A DNA stretch of 64,000 nucleotides, from contig NZ_CP031030.1 of assembly GCF_003711225.1 (NCBI RefSeq), positions 2,914,001 to 2,978,000 of the forward strand, in the 5' to 3' direction. Positions 15,898 through 24,118 of the stretch are shown piece by piece. Position 1 is the first letter of the stretch; every line of letters starts with the position of its first letter. The notes under the pieces are model-generated. The model saw nothing but the letters and a program-made list of their open reading frames with translations. It did not search any database and was not told the origin of the DNA. The position numbers and the translations under genes are program-made. The stretch comes from Runella sp. SP2. Lineage in GTDB: Bacteria > Bacteroidota > Bacteroidia > Cytophagales > Spirosomataceae.

Positions 15898-17895
15898 ATG
15901 ACCGTACCCTACGATAATCCGCTTAAAACATTTCAGCTCGACTTAATAGGAAGTCAAGTAGAATTACTTTGTCGTATTTTGCCTGACCTCATTTATGTAA
16001 TTGACCTAAAAATCAAGAAGTTAGCATTTGTCAGCGACCGAGTTACCGAATTATTGGGATACTCGCTCGACGATATTCACGACATGGGCGACACGTTTGG
16101 CCCTATCATGGTCATTGAAGATCGTGCGAATTTTTCTACCCAAATCTCAGAAAAATTCCAGAACCTTCAGATTGGTGAAAATGTAGAATTTATGATGGGA
16201 TTTCGCCACAAAAATGGTGACATTCTTACGCTTCGTAACCGTGGTACTGTCCTTAAAAAAGACGAAGAAGGAAACAACCACTACCTGATTCTCACTGCTG
16301 AAGACGTCACTCAATCGCAACTCAGGGAGCAAACAATTTATAAAAAACAACAACACATCGAAGATACCGAACGCGCGCTCAAGTTTGGCTCATGGGCAGT
16401 AAGCAATTACCCCGCCAACGACAAAGTGTATTGGTCTAACGGTGTTTTTGATATTACGGGACTGTCTGTTAAAGACTATCCCGACAGCTTTGTTCCGTAT
16501 CAAACTTACTCGGAGCTGATTCCCGCGCAGGAGCGTGAGCGCGTGCAGGCCATTGCCCAAGCCCACCTCGCCTCCAAAGACCCGTACTATGAAATTGAGC
16601 ACGGGATGATTGACACCAATGGCCAACAAAAACAGGTTTTGCTTCGCACCCATGCTTTTTTTGACGAGCAAAGCTTTTCGCTGATTGGAACCGTTTCGGA
16701 CATTACCCTGACCAAGCGCTACGAAGACGAACTTGCCACGAAAATTGTCGAGCTCGAACGTCAGCAAGCGCAAATGGAAGAGGCAGAATCCATTTTTAAG
16801 TTTGGAAGCTGGGAGTGGCAGTTAGGCCAACAAAGTTTTCGCTGGTCGGAGGGGATGTTTCATTTGCTAGGCATTGACTCAAGCACTTGTCCCAATCATA
16901 CTGTTCCCGAAGGATTTTACAATCAGTTTGGACACCCTAGCGACATCAAGGCCATTGATGATTTTGCGGCTGAATTATTAGCTGGGCGAAATCACATCAA
17001 CGAACTCAACCACCGCCTGGTTGATAAAAATGGCGATTTAAAGCACATTTCTATTCGGGCAAAAAGCCATTTTGACGAACACGGCAAAGTCCAAAAAATC
17101 GTTGGGGTTTGCATTGACGTCACTCAACTTGAAATTTATAAACGCGAGCTCGAACGCCAGCTCGAAGCCGTCAATAAAAGTAACCGTGAGTTGGAGCAGT
17201 TTGCGTACGTAGCTTCCCACGACTTACAAGAGCCGCTGCGCAAAATCATTGCGTTTGGCGAACGTCTCGAAAAGAAATACCAAGAAAGCCTCGGTGACGA
17301 CGGGCGTTTTTTGCTGGGCCGCATGACCAATGCCGCCCAACGAATGAACCACCTCATTGAAGGGCTTCTGACCTATTCACGGGCATCGCGCCAAATGGAA
17401 TCGCTGCAAACGGTTTCACTACAAGAGGTTATCAAACAAGTACTTGAAGACCTCGAACTGAAAGTCCAAGAAAAACAAGCTACCATCACAGTTGGCAACT
17501 TACCAGCGGTGGACGCCCAACCCGTTCAGATGCGTCAGCTATTTCAAAATCTCATCGACAACGCCCTGAAATTCAGCAAAAAAGACAGCAAACCCAGCAT
17601 TGAAATCTCGGCAGTTGCGGTCAGTAAAAATGACATAAAGTACAATCCGCAGCTTAATTCTGAGCTTCATTACTATAAATTTTCGGTCAAAGACAACGGC
17701 ATTGGCTTTGCTCCCGAATACAATCAACGCATTTTTGGGATTTTCCAACGACTTCATGGACGCTCTGAGTACGAAGGAACGGGCTTAGGATTGGCCATTT
17801 GTCGAAAAATTGTGGAAACCCACCAAGGGTATATCGAAGCCGAAGGCCAAGAAGAGCAAGGAGCCGAATTCGTCTTTTACTTGCCTGTCAAATAA
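15898..17895 (+). CDS. Multi-PAS sensor histidine kinase, cytoplasmic
   Basis: 665 residues from ATG at 15898; a GTG start at 15865, flush with the previous stop, is possible. Three PAS-like domains (~20-150, ~165-290, ~300-430) with PAC-type endings such as LTAEDVTQSQ, GTVSDITLTK and GVCIDVTQLE precede a coiled linker. HisKA carries VASHDLQEPLRKIIAF and HATPase_c carries NLIDNALKFS, DNGIGF and GTGLGLAICRKI. No membrane segment is seen. It follows the NtrC-type activator and precedes a single-domain regulator, so it may phosphorylate either. Confidence 0.95.
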   Translation: MTVPYDNPLKTFQLDLIGSQVELLCRILPDLIYVIDLKIKKLAFVSDRVTELLGYSLDDIHDMGDTFGPIMVIEDRANFSTQISEKFQNLQIGENVEFMMGFRHKNGDILTLRNRGTVLKKDEEGNNHYLILTAEDVTQSQLREQTIYKKQQHIEDTERALKFGSWAVSNYPANDKVYWSNGVFDITGLSVKDYPDSFVPYQTYSELIPAQERERVQAIAQAHLASKDPYYEIEHGMIDTNGQQKQVLLRTHAFFDEQSFSLIGTVSDITLTKRYEDELATKIVELERQQAQMEEAESIFKFGSWEWQLGQQSFRWSEGMFHLLGIDSSTCPNHTVPEGFYNQFGHPSDIKAIDDFAAELLAGRNHINELNHRLVDKNGDLKHISIRAKSHFDEHGKVQKIVGVCIDVTQLEIYKRELERQLEAVNKSNRELEQFAYVASHDLQEPLRKIIAFGERLEKKYQESLGDDGRFLLGRMTNAAQRMNHLIEGLLTYSRASRQMESLQTVSLQEVIKQVLEDLELKVQEKQATITVGNLPAVDAQPVQMRQLFQNLIDNALKFSKKDSKPSIEISAVAVSKNDIKYNPQLNSELHYYKFSVKDNGIGFAPEYNQRIFGIFQRLHGRSEYEGTGLGLAICRKIVETHQGYIEAEGQEEQGAEFVFYLPVK

Positions 17896-17938
17896 CTACC
17901 TCGCTTTAACCTATGTTTAACCTGTAACACCAACCACT

Positions 17939-18409
17939 TTGGAAGCACAAGACACCCACTACAGCAAAAATCGAGCATTAATTTTGGTCGCTGAAGATGA
18001 TGAAGATGATCAACTGTTCACCAAAGAAGCCTTTGAAGAAGCCCGTTCATATATTGATATTCGCTTTGTAAACGACGGTCTGGAGCTACTTGATTACCTC
18101 AAAAAACGCAACAAATACGCCGAACCCGCCGATGCGCCACGGCCTTCGCTTATTTTGCTTGACCTCAATATGCCCAAAATGGATGGTCGCGAAGCCCTCA
18201 AGGAAATTAAGTCGGACGAAACGCTACGTTCTATACCAATCGTTGCCCTCACTACGTCCAAAGCTGAACAGGACGTCCTAAAAACGTACCAATTGGGCGT
18301 AAATAGTTTTATTACCAAACCCGTCACATTCACCGAATTTACCGAAATAGCCCGAACCCTCGGCCACTATTGGCTTGATATTGTTCAACTTCCGCAAAAT
18401 CGTAAGTAA
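17939..18409 (+). CDS. Response regulator, Rcp1-like, with TTG start
   Basis: 156 residues, one receiver domain: AEDDEDD, LILLDLNMPKMDG, VALTTSKA and FITKPVTF. The only workable start is TTG at 17939; no ATG or GTG lies in frame between the preceding stop and the acidic cluster. It is closely similar in layout to the regulator at 10801, so the two probably arose by duplication. It lies 43 bp after the PAS kinase and 15 bp before the next sensor. Confidence 0.9.
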   Translation: MEAQDTHYSKNRALILVAEDDEDDQLFTKEAFEEARSYIDIRFVNDGLELLDYLKKRNKYAEPADAPRPSLILLDLNMPKMDGREALKEIKSDETLRSIPIVALTTSKAEQDVLKTYQLGVNSFITKPVTFTEFTEIARTLGHYWLDIVQLPQNRK

Positions 18410-18424
18410 GCTTTTTTAACGCAC

Positions 18425-19891
18425 ATGAGCACCGAAACCCTCAAACTCCTCATCGTTGACGACGACGAAGATGATTTTTATCTAACCTCCGACTACCTCA
18501 AAGAAATACCTTCCAAGACGTTTGACATCACTTGGGCAAATTCATTCAATGAGGGCATCAAAAAACTCACGCAGGATAACTTCGACCTCTGTTTTTTTGA
18601 TTTTTTGTTGGGGGCAAAAACGGGTATCGACTTGCTCAAAATGGCCCTCGAAAGGGGCGTAAGTTGCCCCATCGTGCTGCTTACGGGAAAAGGCGACCAG
18701 CACATCGACCTCGAAGCCATGCGTCTGGGTGCGATGGATTATCTGGTTAAAAGTGAGTTGGATTCTGAAAAATTAAATCGGTGTATTCGGTATTCATTGG
18801 AGCGTGCAGAAAGTGTTCGGCGGCTACGAGAAAGCGAAACCAGGCTGCGTAATATTTTTGAGCACATGAAAGATGCGGTGCTTTTGAAGCGCCCCAATGG
18901 ACTCATTTTTTACCACAATACTGCCGCCCTTACCCTCCTTGGATTTGACGAAACCGACATCCGACAGCTTCATTTTCGCGATTTGTTTGTCACTGTTTCT
19001 GATTATGACCGCTACGTACAGGCCCTTGAGCACCGCGATTCGTTAGACCATTTCGATGCGCTATTGCTCCGAAAAAACAACGAACGAATGCTCTGTTCTC
19101 TCCACATCAGCAGGCACACCGACAGCGAGGGGATTCCGTACATTATGATTGTCATTCAGGATATTACGACCCGAAAAAAACTTGAACGAGACCGATTACT
19201 GGCCGAAAAAGCCGCTTCAACAGCCCGTCTTGTACGAACGCTTGCCCACGAAGTTCGGAACCCCCTTACCAACATACACCTGTCGCTCGATCAACTAGAA
19301 CCTGAGCTTGAAGACGAAGATTTACGCCTTTTTACAGATATAATTCGGCGAAACGGCCACCGAATCAACGGCCTCATCACCGAACTCCTCAACTCCTTTA
19401 AACCCCAAGAAACGATTCTCAAACACGTTTCTATTCAAGATATTTTGGAAGCAGCCCTTGCTGAGGCCATCGACCGCATCAATTTGAAGAAAATTACACT
19501 GGTCAAAGAATTTGGACAGGCGTGTTTTTTGGAGTTAGACGAGTCAAAAATTAAAATTGCCCTACTCAATCTTATTATCAATGCCATCGAGGCCATGGAA
19601 CCCGAATCGGGCGTGCTGACCATTGTTACTTACATCGACGACGAAACCTGTTTTGTCAAAGTCCAAGACAATGGCTCGGGGATTAGCCCAGAAAACCTAA
19701 ACCGTTTATTTGAGCCTTATTTTACCTCAAAAACAAACGGTTTAGGCTTGGGATTAGCCGCTACGCTTACCATTTTACATTCGCATCAAGCGACGGTCGA
19801 AGTCGAATCCGAACTTGAAAAAGGCACCACTTTTACTGTGATGTTTCCACTTGCGAAATATACGTCCTTTGCTGAGGAGGAAATGGTCTGA
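18425..19891 (+). CDS. Hybrid receiver-PAS-histidine kinase
   Basis: 488 residues. An N-terminal receiver domain (~5-125; IVDDDEDD, LCFFDFLLG, VLLTGKG, DYLVKSE), a PAS domain (~145-255, ending in VIQDITTRKK), then HisKA with phosphoacceptor TLAHEVRNPLTNIHLSL and HATPase_c (NLIINAIEAM, DNGSGI, GLGLGLAATL). The receiver-first order suggests it takes phosphate-dependent input from another protein and then acts as a kinase. The H-box differs from the SHDLQEP type of the other two kinases. The 3' end overlaps a convergent gene by 59 bp. Confidence 0.94.
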   Translation: MSTETLKLLIVDDDEDDFYLTSDYLKEIPSKTFDITWANSFNEGIKKLTQDNFDLCFFDFLLGAKTGIDLLKMALERGVSCPIVLLTGKGDQHIDLEAMRLGAMDYLVKSELDSEKLNRCIRYSLERAESVRRLRESETRLRNIFEHMKDAVLLKRPNGLIFYHNTAALTLLGFDETDIRQLHFRDLFVTVSDYDRYVQALEHRDSLDHFDALLLRKNNERMLCSLHISRHTDSEGIPYIMIVIQDITTRKKLERDRLLAEKAASTARLVRTLAHEVRNPLTNIHLSLDQLEPELEDEDLRLFTDIIRRNGHRINGLITELLNSFKPQETILKHVSIQDILEAALAEAIDRINLKKITLVKEFGQACFLELDESKIKIALLNLIINAIEAMEPESGVLTIVTYIDDETCFVKVQDNGSGISPENLNRLFEPYFTSKTNGLGLGLAATLTILHSHQATVEVESELEKGTTFTVMFPLAKYTSFAEEEMV

Positions 19892-20693
19892 TGATTGTTT
19901 TTCGGAACAACGACCGCAATAGCTCAATCGCCAACGCACCCACCACAAGCAGCATAGCAAACACCGTGGCCCACACCAAAATACGGTGGTACTCTGCTGC
20001 TTGATGGCGTGCGATGAGGATGCCCGTAAAAGCCCACAAAACTGAAAGGCTCAAATACCCATTACGGAGTATATTCAGGGCAATGCCCGTCACAATGGCG
20101 CCAATAACGACCATTGTACTTGCCCACGACACCTCGTTGCCTGTCCAGCCTAAACTTACCAAATAGGCAGTCACGTTGGCAATCGTTGCAATGCAAATCC
20201 AGCCCAAATACAACCCAAATGGCGCTTTTAGTGCCACCCGACTTCCGAGCGTAAGCGCTGGGGCAATGCCATCTATTTTGCGATTGATTTGAACCAATTG
20301 GGCCAATAACAACACCATAACGACTACCGAAATGGCGATGTACTCAAAATGCCACAAACAAATCCAAGAGGCATTCAGAAAGCAGGTCGTCACAAACCCC
20401 AACCCGATACTTCTAACCGTTTCGCCCGTGGCAGGATCCACATTTCTTTGAAACATCGACTTGCTTTGCTTGACACAAAACCAAAAAAGGAGAAGATAAA
20501 TCACTCCCCAAATGGAAAACGTGAGGGGGGCAGGGACAAATAAATTAGGGTATTGGTCAGAAAGCTGACCCGTAGTTTTATGGTTTAAAGGTAGCGCTAC
20601 GGCAAGGTAATTGGCCGCAATCATCACTACAAAAAAGACCCAGTTAAGCAACTGTAAAGTCTTGACTCCTAGGTTATTCATCTGTGCTTTCAT
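19833..20693 (-). CDS. Tryptophan-rich sensory protein (TspO/MBR-like) membrane protein
   Basis: 286 residues with about eight hydrophobic segments. The start holds NYLAVALPLN and the motif LFVPAPLTFSIWGVIYLLL, typical of TspO/MBR-related proteins (F-x-P-x-x-x-F-x-I-W). The basic tail after the last helix runs antisense into the 3' end of the kinase gene for 59 bp. TspO-type proteins bind tetrapyrroles or steroids and take part in oxidative stress, but this longer form is poorly characterised. A degenerate stress-type motif lies just upstream (20712-20733, minus strand). Confidence 0.8.
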   Translation of the reverse strand: MKAQMNNLGVKTLQLLNWVFFVVMIAANYLAVALPLNHKTTGQLSDQYPNLFVPAPLTFSIWGVIYLLLFWFCVKQSKSMFQRNVDPATGETVRSIGLGFVTTCFLNASWICLWHFEYIAISVVVMVLLLAQLVQINRKIDGIAPALTLGSRVALKAPFGLYLGWICIATIANVTAYLVSLGWTGNEVSWASTMVVIGAIVTGIALNILRNGYLSLSVLWAFTGILIARHQAAEYHRILVWATVFAMLLVVGALAIELLRSLFRKTIIRPFPPQQRTYISQVETSQ

Positions 20694-20711
20694 AGTTTTT
20701 CATGTTTTCTA

Positions 20712-20733
20712 TTATTAGTAAAACACACGTTCC
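20712..20733 (-). promoter_or_regulatory. Degenerate stress-type motif upstream of the TspO-like gene
   Basis: On the minus strand GGAAC (20733-20729), then 10 bases, then CTAATAA (20718-20712), about 20 bases before the ATG. The upstream flank gives TGGCTTTGGAAC, identical over 12 bases to the YtxH-gene site. The spacing is one base shorter and the second box is weaker than in the other three copies. Confidence 0.3.
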
Positions 20734-20824
20734 AAAGCCATTGTTTGCCCCAACTGTGGCATTTGTTCCACACTTTCCCCCATGTCTCGCCGTATTTTCC
20801 CCATTTTTTGGGTCTTTTTGACAT

Positions 20825-20848
20825 TGGAACAAAGTTTTTAACTCACTG
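20825..20848 (+). promoter_or_regulatory. Stress-type bipartite motif upstream of the lmo0937-like gene
   Basis: TGGAAC (20825-20830), 11 bases (AAAGTTTTTAA), then CTCACTG (20842-20848), 40 bases before the ATG at 20888. The first 16 bases closely match the YtxH-gene site (TTGGAACA, then TTTTTA after three bases). Confidence 0.45.
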
Positions 20849-20887
20849 AGCATCAATCAATTTTTCAACCTAAAACCATTTTCAATC

Positions 20888-21040
20888 ATGCGCTCTCTCT
20901 TGTATATTATCGCGGTTATTTTAGTAATAGGCTGGTTAATTGGGGCATTTGCCTACAGCGCTTCTGGGCTTATTCACATTCTTTTGGTATTTGCCGTTAT
21001 CTCGTTCCTGATTGGATTTATCCGTAGAGGAACGGTTTAG
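20888..21040 (+). CDS. lmo0937 family small membrane protein
   Basis: ATG at 20888 to TAG at 21040 encodes 50 residues with two membrane helices (LLYIIAVILVIGWLIGAF and LIHILLVFAVISFLIGFI) and a basic RRG-V end. This is the short two-helix pattern I recognise as lmo0937 family. Members are very widespread, often stress-induced, with no known molecular function. A bipartite motif shared with two other stress genes lies 40 bases upstream. Confidence 0.8.
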   Translation: MRSLLYIIAVILVIGWLIGAFAYSASGLIHILLVFAVISFLIGFIRRGTV

Positions 21041-21092
21041 CACCACGACGCTACGTTTTTGTTGATGTTTCACTTAAAAACTGTTCAATTGT

Positions 21093-21284
21093 ATGGAAGC
21101 TCTCATTTTGTTAATAATCATGGGTGTAGGACTCATCGGACTTGCAGTTTCATCGGCGTTGCTTTATTCAACTTATCATCCCAAACAGGATGAACTCAAC
21201 ACAAACGTAGATCAAGCACACCGTGACTTGTTCTTTCGGAAAGTCAAAAACAACGCCACCCGTATGCGTCACGCTCTTCACTAA
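21093..21284 (+). CDS. Small membrane-anchored protein (63 aa)
   Basis: 63 residues. An N-terminal hydrophobic helix (ALILLIIMGVGLIGLAVSSALLY) is followed by a charged, basic cytoplasmic tail. It lies 52 bp after the lmo0937-like gene and is followed directly by a strong terminator, so it is probably transcribed with that gene. Not recognised. Confidence 0.65.
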   Translation: MEALILLIIMGVGLIGLAVSSALLYSTYHPKQDELNTNVDQAHRDLFFRKVKNNATRMRHALH

Positions 21285-21304
21285 TAGATAGTACCACAAA
21301 CAAA

Positions 21305-21344
21305 AACGCGCTATTCCAAAACAGATGGAATGGCGCGTTTTTTT
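21305..21344 (+). terminator. Rho-independent terminator
   Basis: A 13-bp stem (AACGCGCTATTCC, 21305-21317; GGAATGGCGCGTT, 21327-21339, one G-T pair) with a 9-base loop, ending in seven T. It closes the two small membrane genes. Confidence 0.92.
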
Positions 21345-21396
21345 AGTTTCTTCTTCTCTGTAGTGGTAAAAGGCCAGTAAGTTGTCTTTAGGATAG

Positions 21397-21427
21397 TTGG
21401 GAAAGAACCGCCCACTACGTATTTTTG
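21397..21427 (+). promoter_or_regulatory. Bacteroidota-type housekeeping promoter
   Basis: TTGG (21397-21400), a 19-base spacer, then TATTTTTG (21420-21427), which matches the TAnnTTTG -7 consensus exactly. Transcription would start near 21434, giving a leader of about 17 bases before the TTG start at 21451. Confidence 0.6.
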
Positions 21428-21450
21428 CAGGAAAGAAAAAACTCGTATAG

Positions 21451-22461
21451 TTGAAATTTACAGCCCAAATAACGTCTATCATCCTCCTACTCTTAACCAC
21501 TTTGGCCGTCTATGCCCAAGAGGTTAGTATCCAAGTTCTCCAACAAGGAACGTCTTTCAGCGACTCTTCCTTTTATGATATTATTCCCGTAGCCAACCAA
21601 TTTTGGATTGGTGGCAAGTACGGAACCCTCAAAGCCAGTGATGCCAACGGCCAACTTTCCGACATTTCGTACCCCAACCAACACGTTGATATTTATAAAT
21701 TTGACCGCTTCGATGACCAAAACCTGATTGCTTGCGGTGATAAAGGAGTGATTTACAAACACAACTTAGGGTCAAAAACGTGGGAAGTGATACGGGTAAA
21801 AGGCTACGAAAAAGCATGTTTTTACAACATGGCCGTCGTCAATGACTCTACGGCGTTTATCTGCGGTGGCAACTCAGCCATTGCCCACTCTCAGAAAACC
21901 ATTCCGTTGGGTTTTATTCTCAAATCCATTGACCGTGGTCGCACTTGGGAAAAAGTCTATAGCAATCCTTTTCAAATGGTTTGGTGCGTTAAGTATAATC
22001 CTCATAATCAGCAAGTATATGCCTTAATGTACACCCCAAACAAGACTTTTTTGTACGCACTCTCAAACGACCAATGGAAACGTCAGGAAAAAATAGGCAA
22101 TAGTATTTTTCACGAAATTCAGTTTGACAGCCCATCGCAGTACGTAGCCATGGGTGGGTGGATTGGAAAAAAAGGGCGCGTTCATCGCAATCGGCAACGT
22201 TCCGAAATCCCACTTTCGGGCTTGGTTTGGGGGCGCGTAACCAACCACAAATACGAGCTTTACACCGCCTGCAATGGACAAATATTACTGGGCGACAACG
22301 CAGGAAAATACAAACGTTTTGGCATACAACTCAACGACCAATTTAGCATTTACGAAGCCGTTTTTACTTCCGAAAACACCGCATTAGCCATCGGTAGCGC
22401 CCAAACCCTGCTTAAAATCACGATTCAGCCCACGCTTCCTACTGTAGGAAGTGCTCAGTAA
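21451..22461 (+). CDS. Secreted YCF48/BNR-like beta-propeller protein
   Basis: 336 residues from TTG at 21451; no ATG gives the signal peptide. The signal peptide (QITSIILLLLTTLAVYAQ) fits export. The remainder has repeated strands with patterns such as FWIGGKYGTLKAS, LIACGDKGVIYKH, FICGGNSAIAH and KSIDRGRTWEKVYSNPF. These resemble the repeats of photosystem-II-assembly (YCF48/Hcf136) and sialidase BNR propellers, where KS-x-D-x-G-x-TW is the Asp-box. Function in non-phototrophs is unknown. The stop overlaps the convergent gene by 7 bp. Confidence 0.75.
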   Translation: MKFTAQITSIILLLLTTLAVYAQEVSIQVLQQGTSFSDSSFYDIIPVANQFWIGGKYGTLKASDANGQLSDISYPNQHVDIYKFDRFDDQNLIACGDKGVIYKHNLGSKTWEVIRVKGYEKACFYNMAVVNDSTAFICGGNSAIAHSQKTIPLGFILKSIDRGRTWEKVYSNPFQMVWCVKYNPHNQQVYALMYTPNKTFLYALSNDQWKRQEKIGNSIFHEIQFDSPSQYVAMGGWIGKKGRVHRNRQRSEIPLSGLVWGRVTNHKYELYTACNGQILLGDNAGKYKRFGIQLNDQFSIYEAVFTSENTALAIGSAQTLLKITIQPTLPTVGSAQ

Positions 22462-23870
22462 AGTTGAAGAAATTTTTGCAAGCCCAAGGCAATCAACGCC
22501 GTCGTGTAGGCATCGGATGTGAAGTAAAGTACATTGCGCACCACCGTTCCTCCCGAAAAAAACACGCCTCCCTTCCAATAAATCTGGTCTTTTTCCTGCT
22601 GTTTTTGGCTATTTAAAAACTCTACCACCAACCCTACTTTTTCTTTAGGAACATCGACTCCTGCTTCTTTAAAATACAACAACGCCAACAACGCATAAGC
22701 CGACGACTGCACCACATCTCGGTGATTTACTTTTCGACGACTCCAAAAACTTCCATTGTCCCGCTGTGAAGCAACGAGGTGACTCAACATGATTTTGGCA
22801 GTTGGTCGTAACGAAGAATCGCCAGCGGCAAATGCTTTGGCAACCGCGTAATGAAAATGGTAGCGGTTTGGGTAATACGTCGCCGCCCGCCGCCAGCGCT
22901 GCATTTTTGCTTGGTGTTCAATAAAGTTTTTTGCCCCTACCCGCCCTCGGCTTTGGGTCAACTCGCCCTTTTTGGCCAAATAGGTCAGGACGTTGGCGTT
23001 CACGACGGCGTCTAGGTCGTTGGTCCCGTACGGAATGTAAGGCTGATAAGGCGTTGGGTAGCAAATACTACTTTTCAGAAAAAACGTCTGGTTGTGTCCA
23101 ATCGTTTTTAAGATATTCCAACGTTTAAATTCCGCCTCCTTTCCTAGCCAAGTCATATAAGCACTTGAATTAGGCAAGCCATTAAATAAGTAATTGTACC
23201 AATGGCGATTTTTACGATTTTCGTCCAAAAACGCGTCAAAAATCCGAGGGCTTACCAAGCTGTCATTTGTCCCAAAAATGCGGTTGTGATACCAAATCGC
23301 CAAGTTACCCGAAGCCGTATCGTCGGCGTCATTTTCGACGTTGGCAGCATTATTGATATAACGAGAATTTAATTTATACTGCGTTGGACGCCGCACCAAC
23401 GGCACAGGCTGCGGTTCTGCCCCCCGTTGTAAGTCGCGATTGGGCGGTAATTTTTTCCAAAAATTAAATTCCAAATTCGTAGCGTACGAACAAATTTCGG
23501 GGTAGGCTTTGAGTAACATGGGGCGAATTTTATGCAAAGCGGTGTCCGACAAATACATTTCAGCCAACAAGTTATGAATACCAATTGTGGTAAAACTGTT
23601 TGAGTCTCGGTACTTGTGGCGTGTACCTAACAGTACAAAACGCGTGTGCATTTGCATGTAAGCAGGCCATTCGCCCGCATATTCTTTACCCTCAATGGTG
23701 AACGCGCATTGGCTCTTTTCCAGGTAGTTAAGGGCAAATTTTATTTCCAACGCAATCGAATCAGGTGTTTGGGCGTTAGTTGTGGTAATTGCTCCACAAT
23801 AAATGATACCAAAGCAGAGGCGGCGCAATCGCCAACATCGTATGTATAATTGAGTAAGGCACAGAGACAT
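22455..23870 (-). CDS. Secreted alpha/alpha-toroid-like hypothetical protein
   Basis: 471 residues. An N-terminal region rich in Cys and Arg with a hydrophobic core (FGIIYCGAITTTNAQ) looks like a signal peptide. The C-terminal third has helical repeats (LSHLVASQRDNGSFWSRR; SSAYALLALLYFKEAG; TSDAYTTALIALGLQKFL) in which a QRDNGSFW-type turn resembles the QW-like turns of prenyltransferase/squalene-cyclase toroids. No catalytic motif was identified. A TAACTTTG -7-like box lies on the minus strand at 23973-23966 without a clear -33 box. It is convergent with the propeller gene. Confidence 0.7.
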   Translation of the reverse strand: MSLCLTQLYIRCWRLRRLCFGIIYCGAITTTNAQTPDSIALEIKFALNYLEKSQCAFTIEGKEYAGEWPAYMQMHTRFVLLGTRHKYRDSNSFTTIGIHNLLAEMYLSDTALHKIRPMLLKAYPEICSYATNLEFNFWKKLPPNRDLQRGAEPQPVPLVRRPTQYKLNSRYINNAANVENDADDTASGNLAIWYHNRIFGTNDSLVSPRIFDAFLDENRKNRHWYNYLFNGLPNSSAYMTWLGKEAEFKRWNILKTIGHNQTFFLKSSICYPTPYQPYIPYGTNDLDAVVNANVLTYLAKKGELTQSRGRVGAKNFIEHQAKMQRWRRAATYYPNRYHFHYAVAKAFAAGDSSLRPTAKIMLSHLVASQRDNGSFWSRRKVNHRDVVQSSAYALLALLYFKEAGVDVPKEKVGLVVEFLNSQKQQEKDQIYWKGGVFFSGGTVVRNVLYFTSDAYTTALIALGLQKFLQLY

Positions 23871-23999
23871 TTTATTGAAAATCTTTTTTACTTATGACAA
23901 TACCGTCAAAATAGGATTCGTTATTTGAACGAAAAAACAAGAAAAACGACCTTTTTGAAGTTTGGCAAAGTTATTGATAGACAACAAATCGACGGATTC

Positions 24000-24031
24000 T
24001 TAGTTCTTTTAAGGCAATAATTGTACTTTTG
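24000..24031 (+). promoter_or_regulatory. Bacteroidota-type promoter of gldJ
   Basis: TTAG (24000-24003), a 20-base spacer, then TACTTTTG (24024-24031), an exact TAnnTTTG. It lies 88 bases upstream of the gldJ start. The leader contains two TAACGATTA repeats (24072-24080 and 24096-24104). Confidence 0.6.
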
Positions 24032-24118
24032 CCGAGTTAATAAACAAACATTTAAGGTACAAAAATTCGTAATTAACGATTACAAGGATAACTAATAACG
24101 ATTAACTATTTAATCTAA

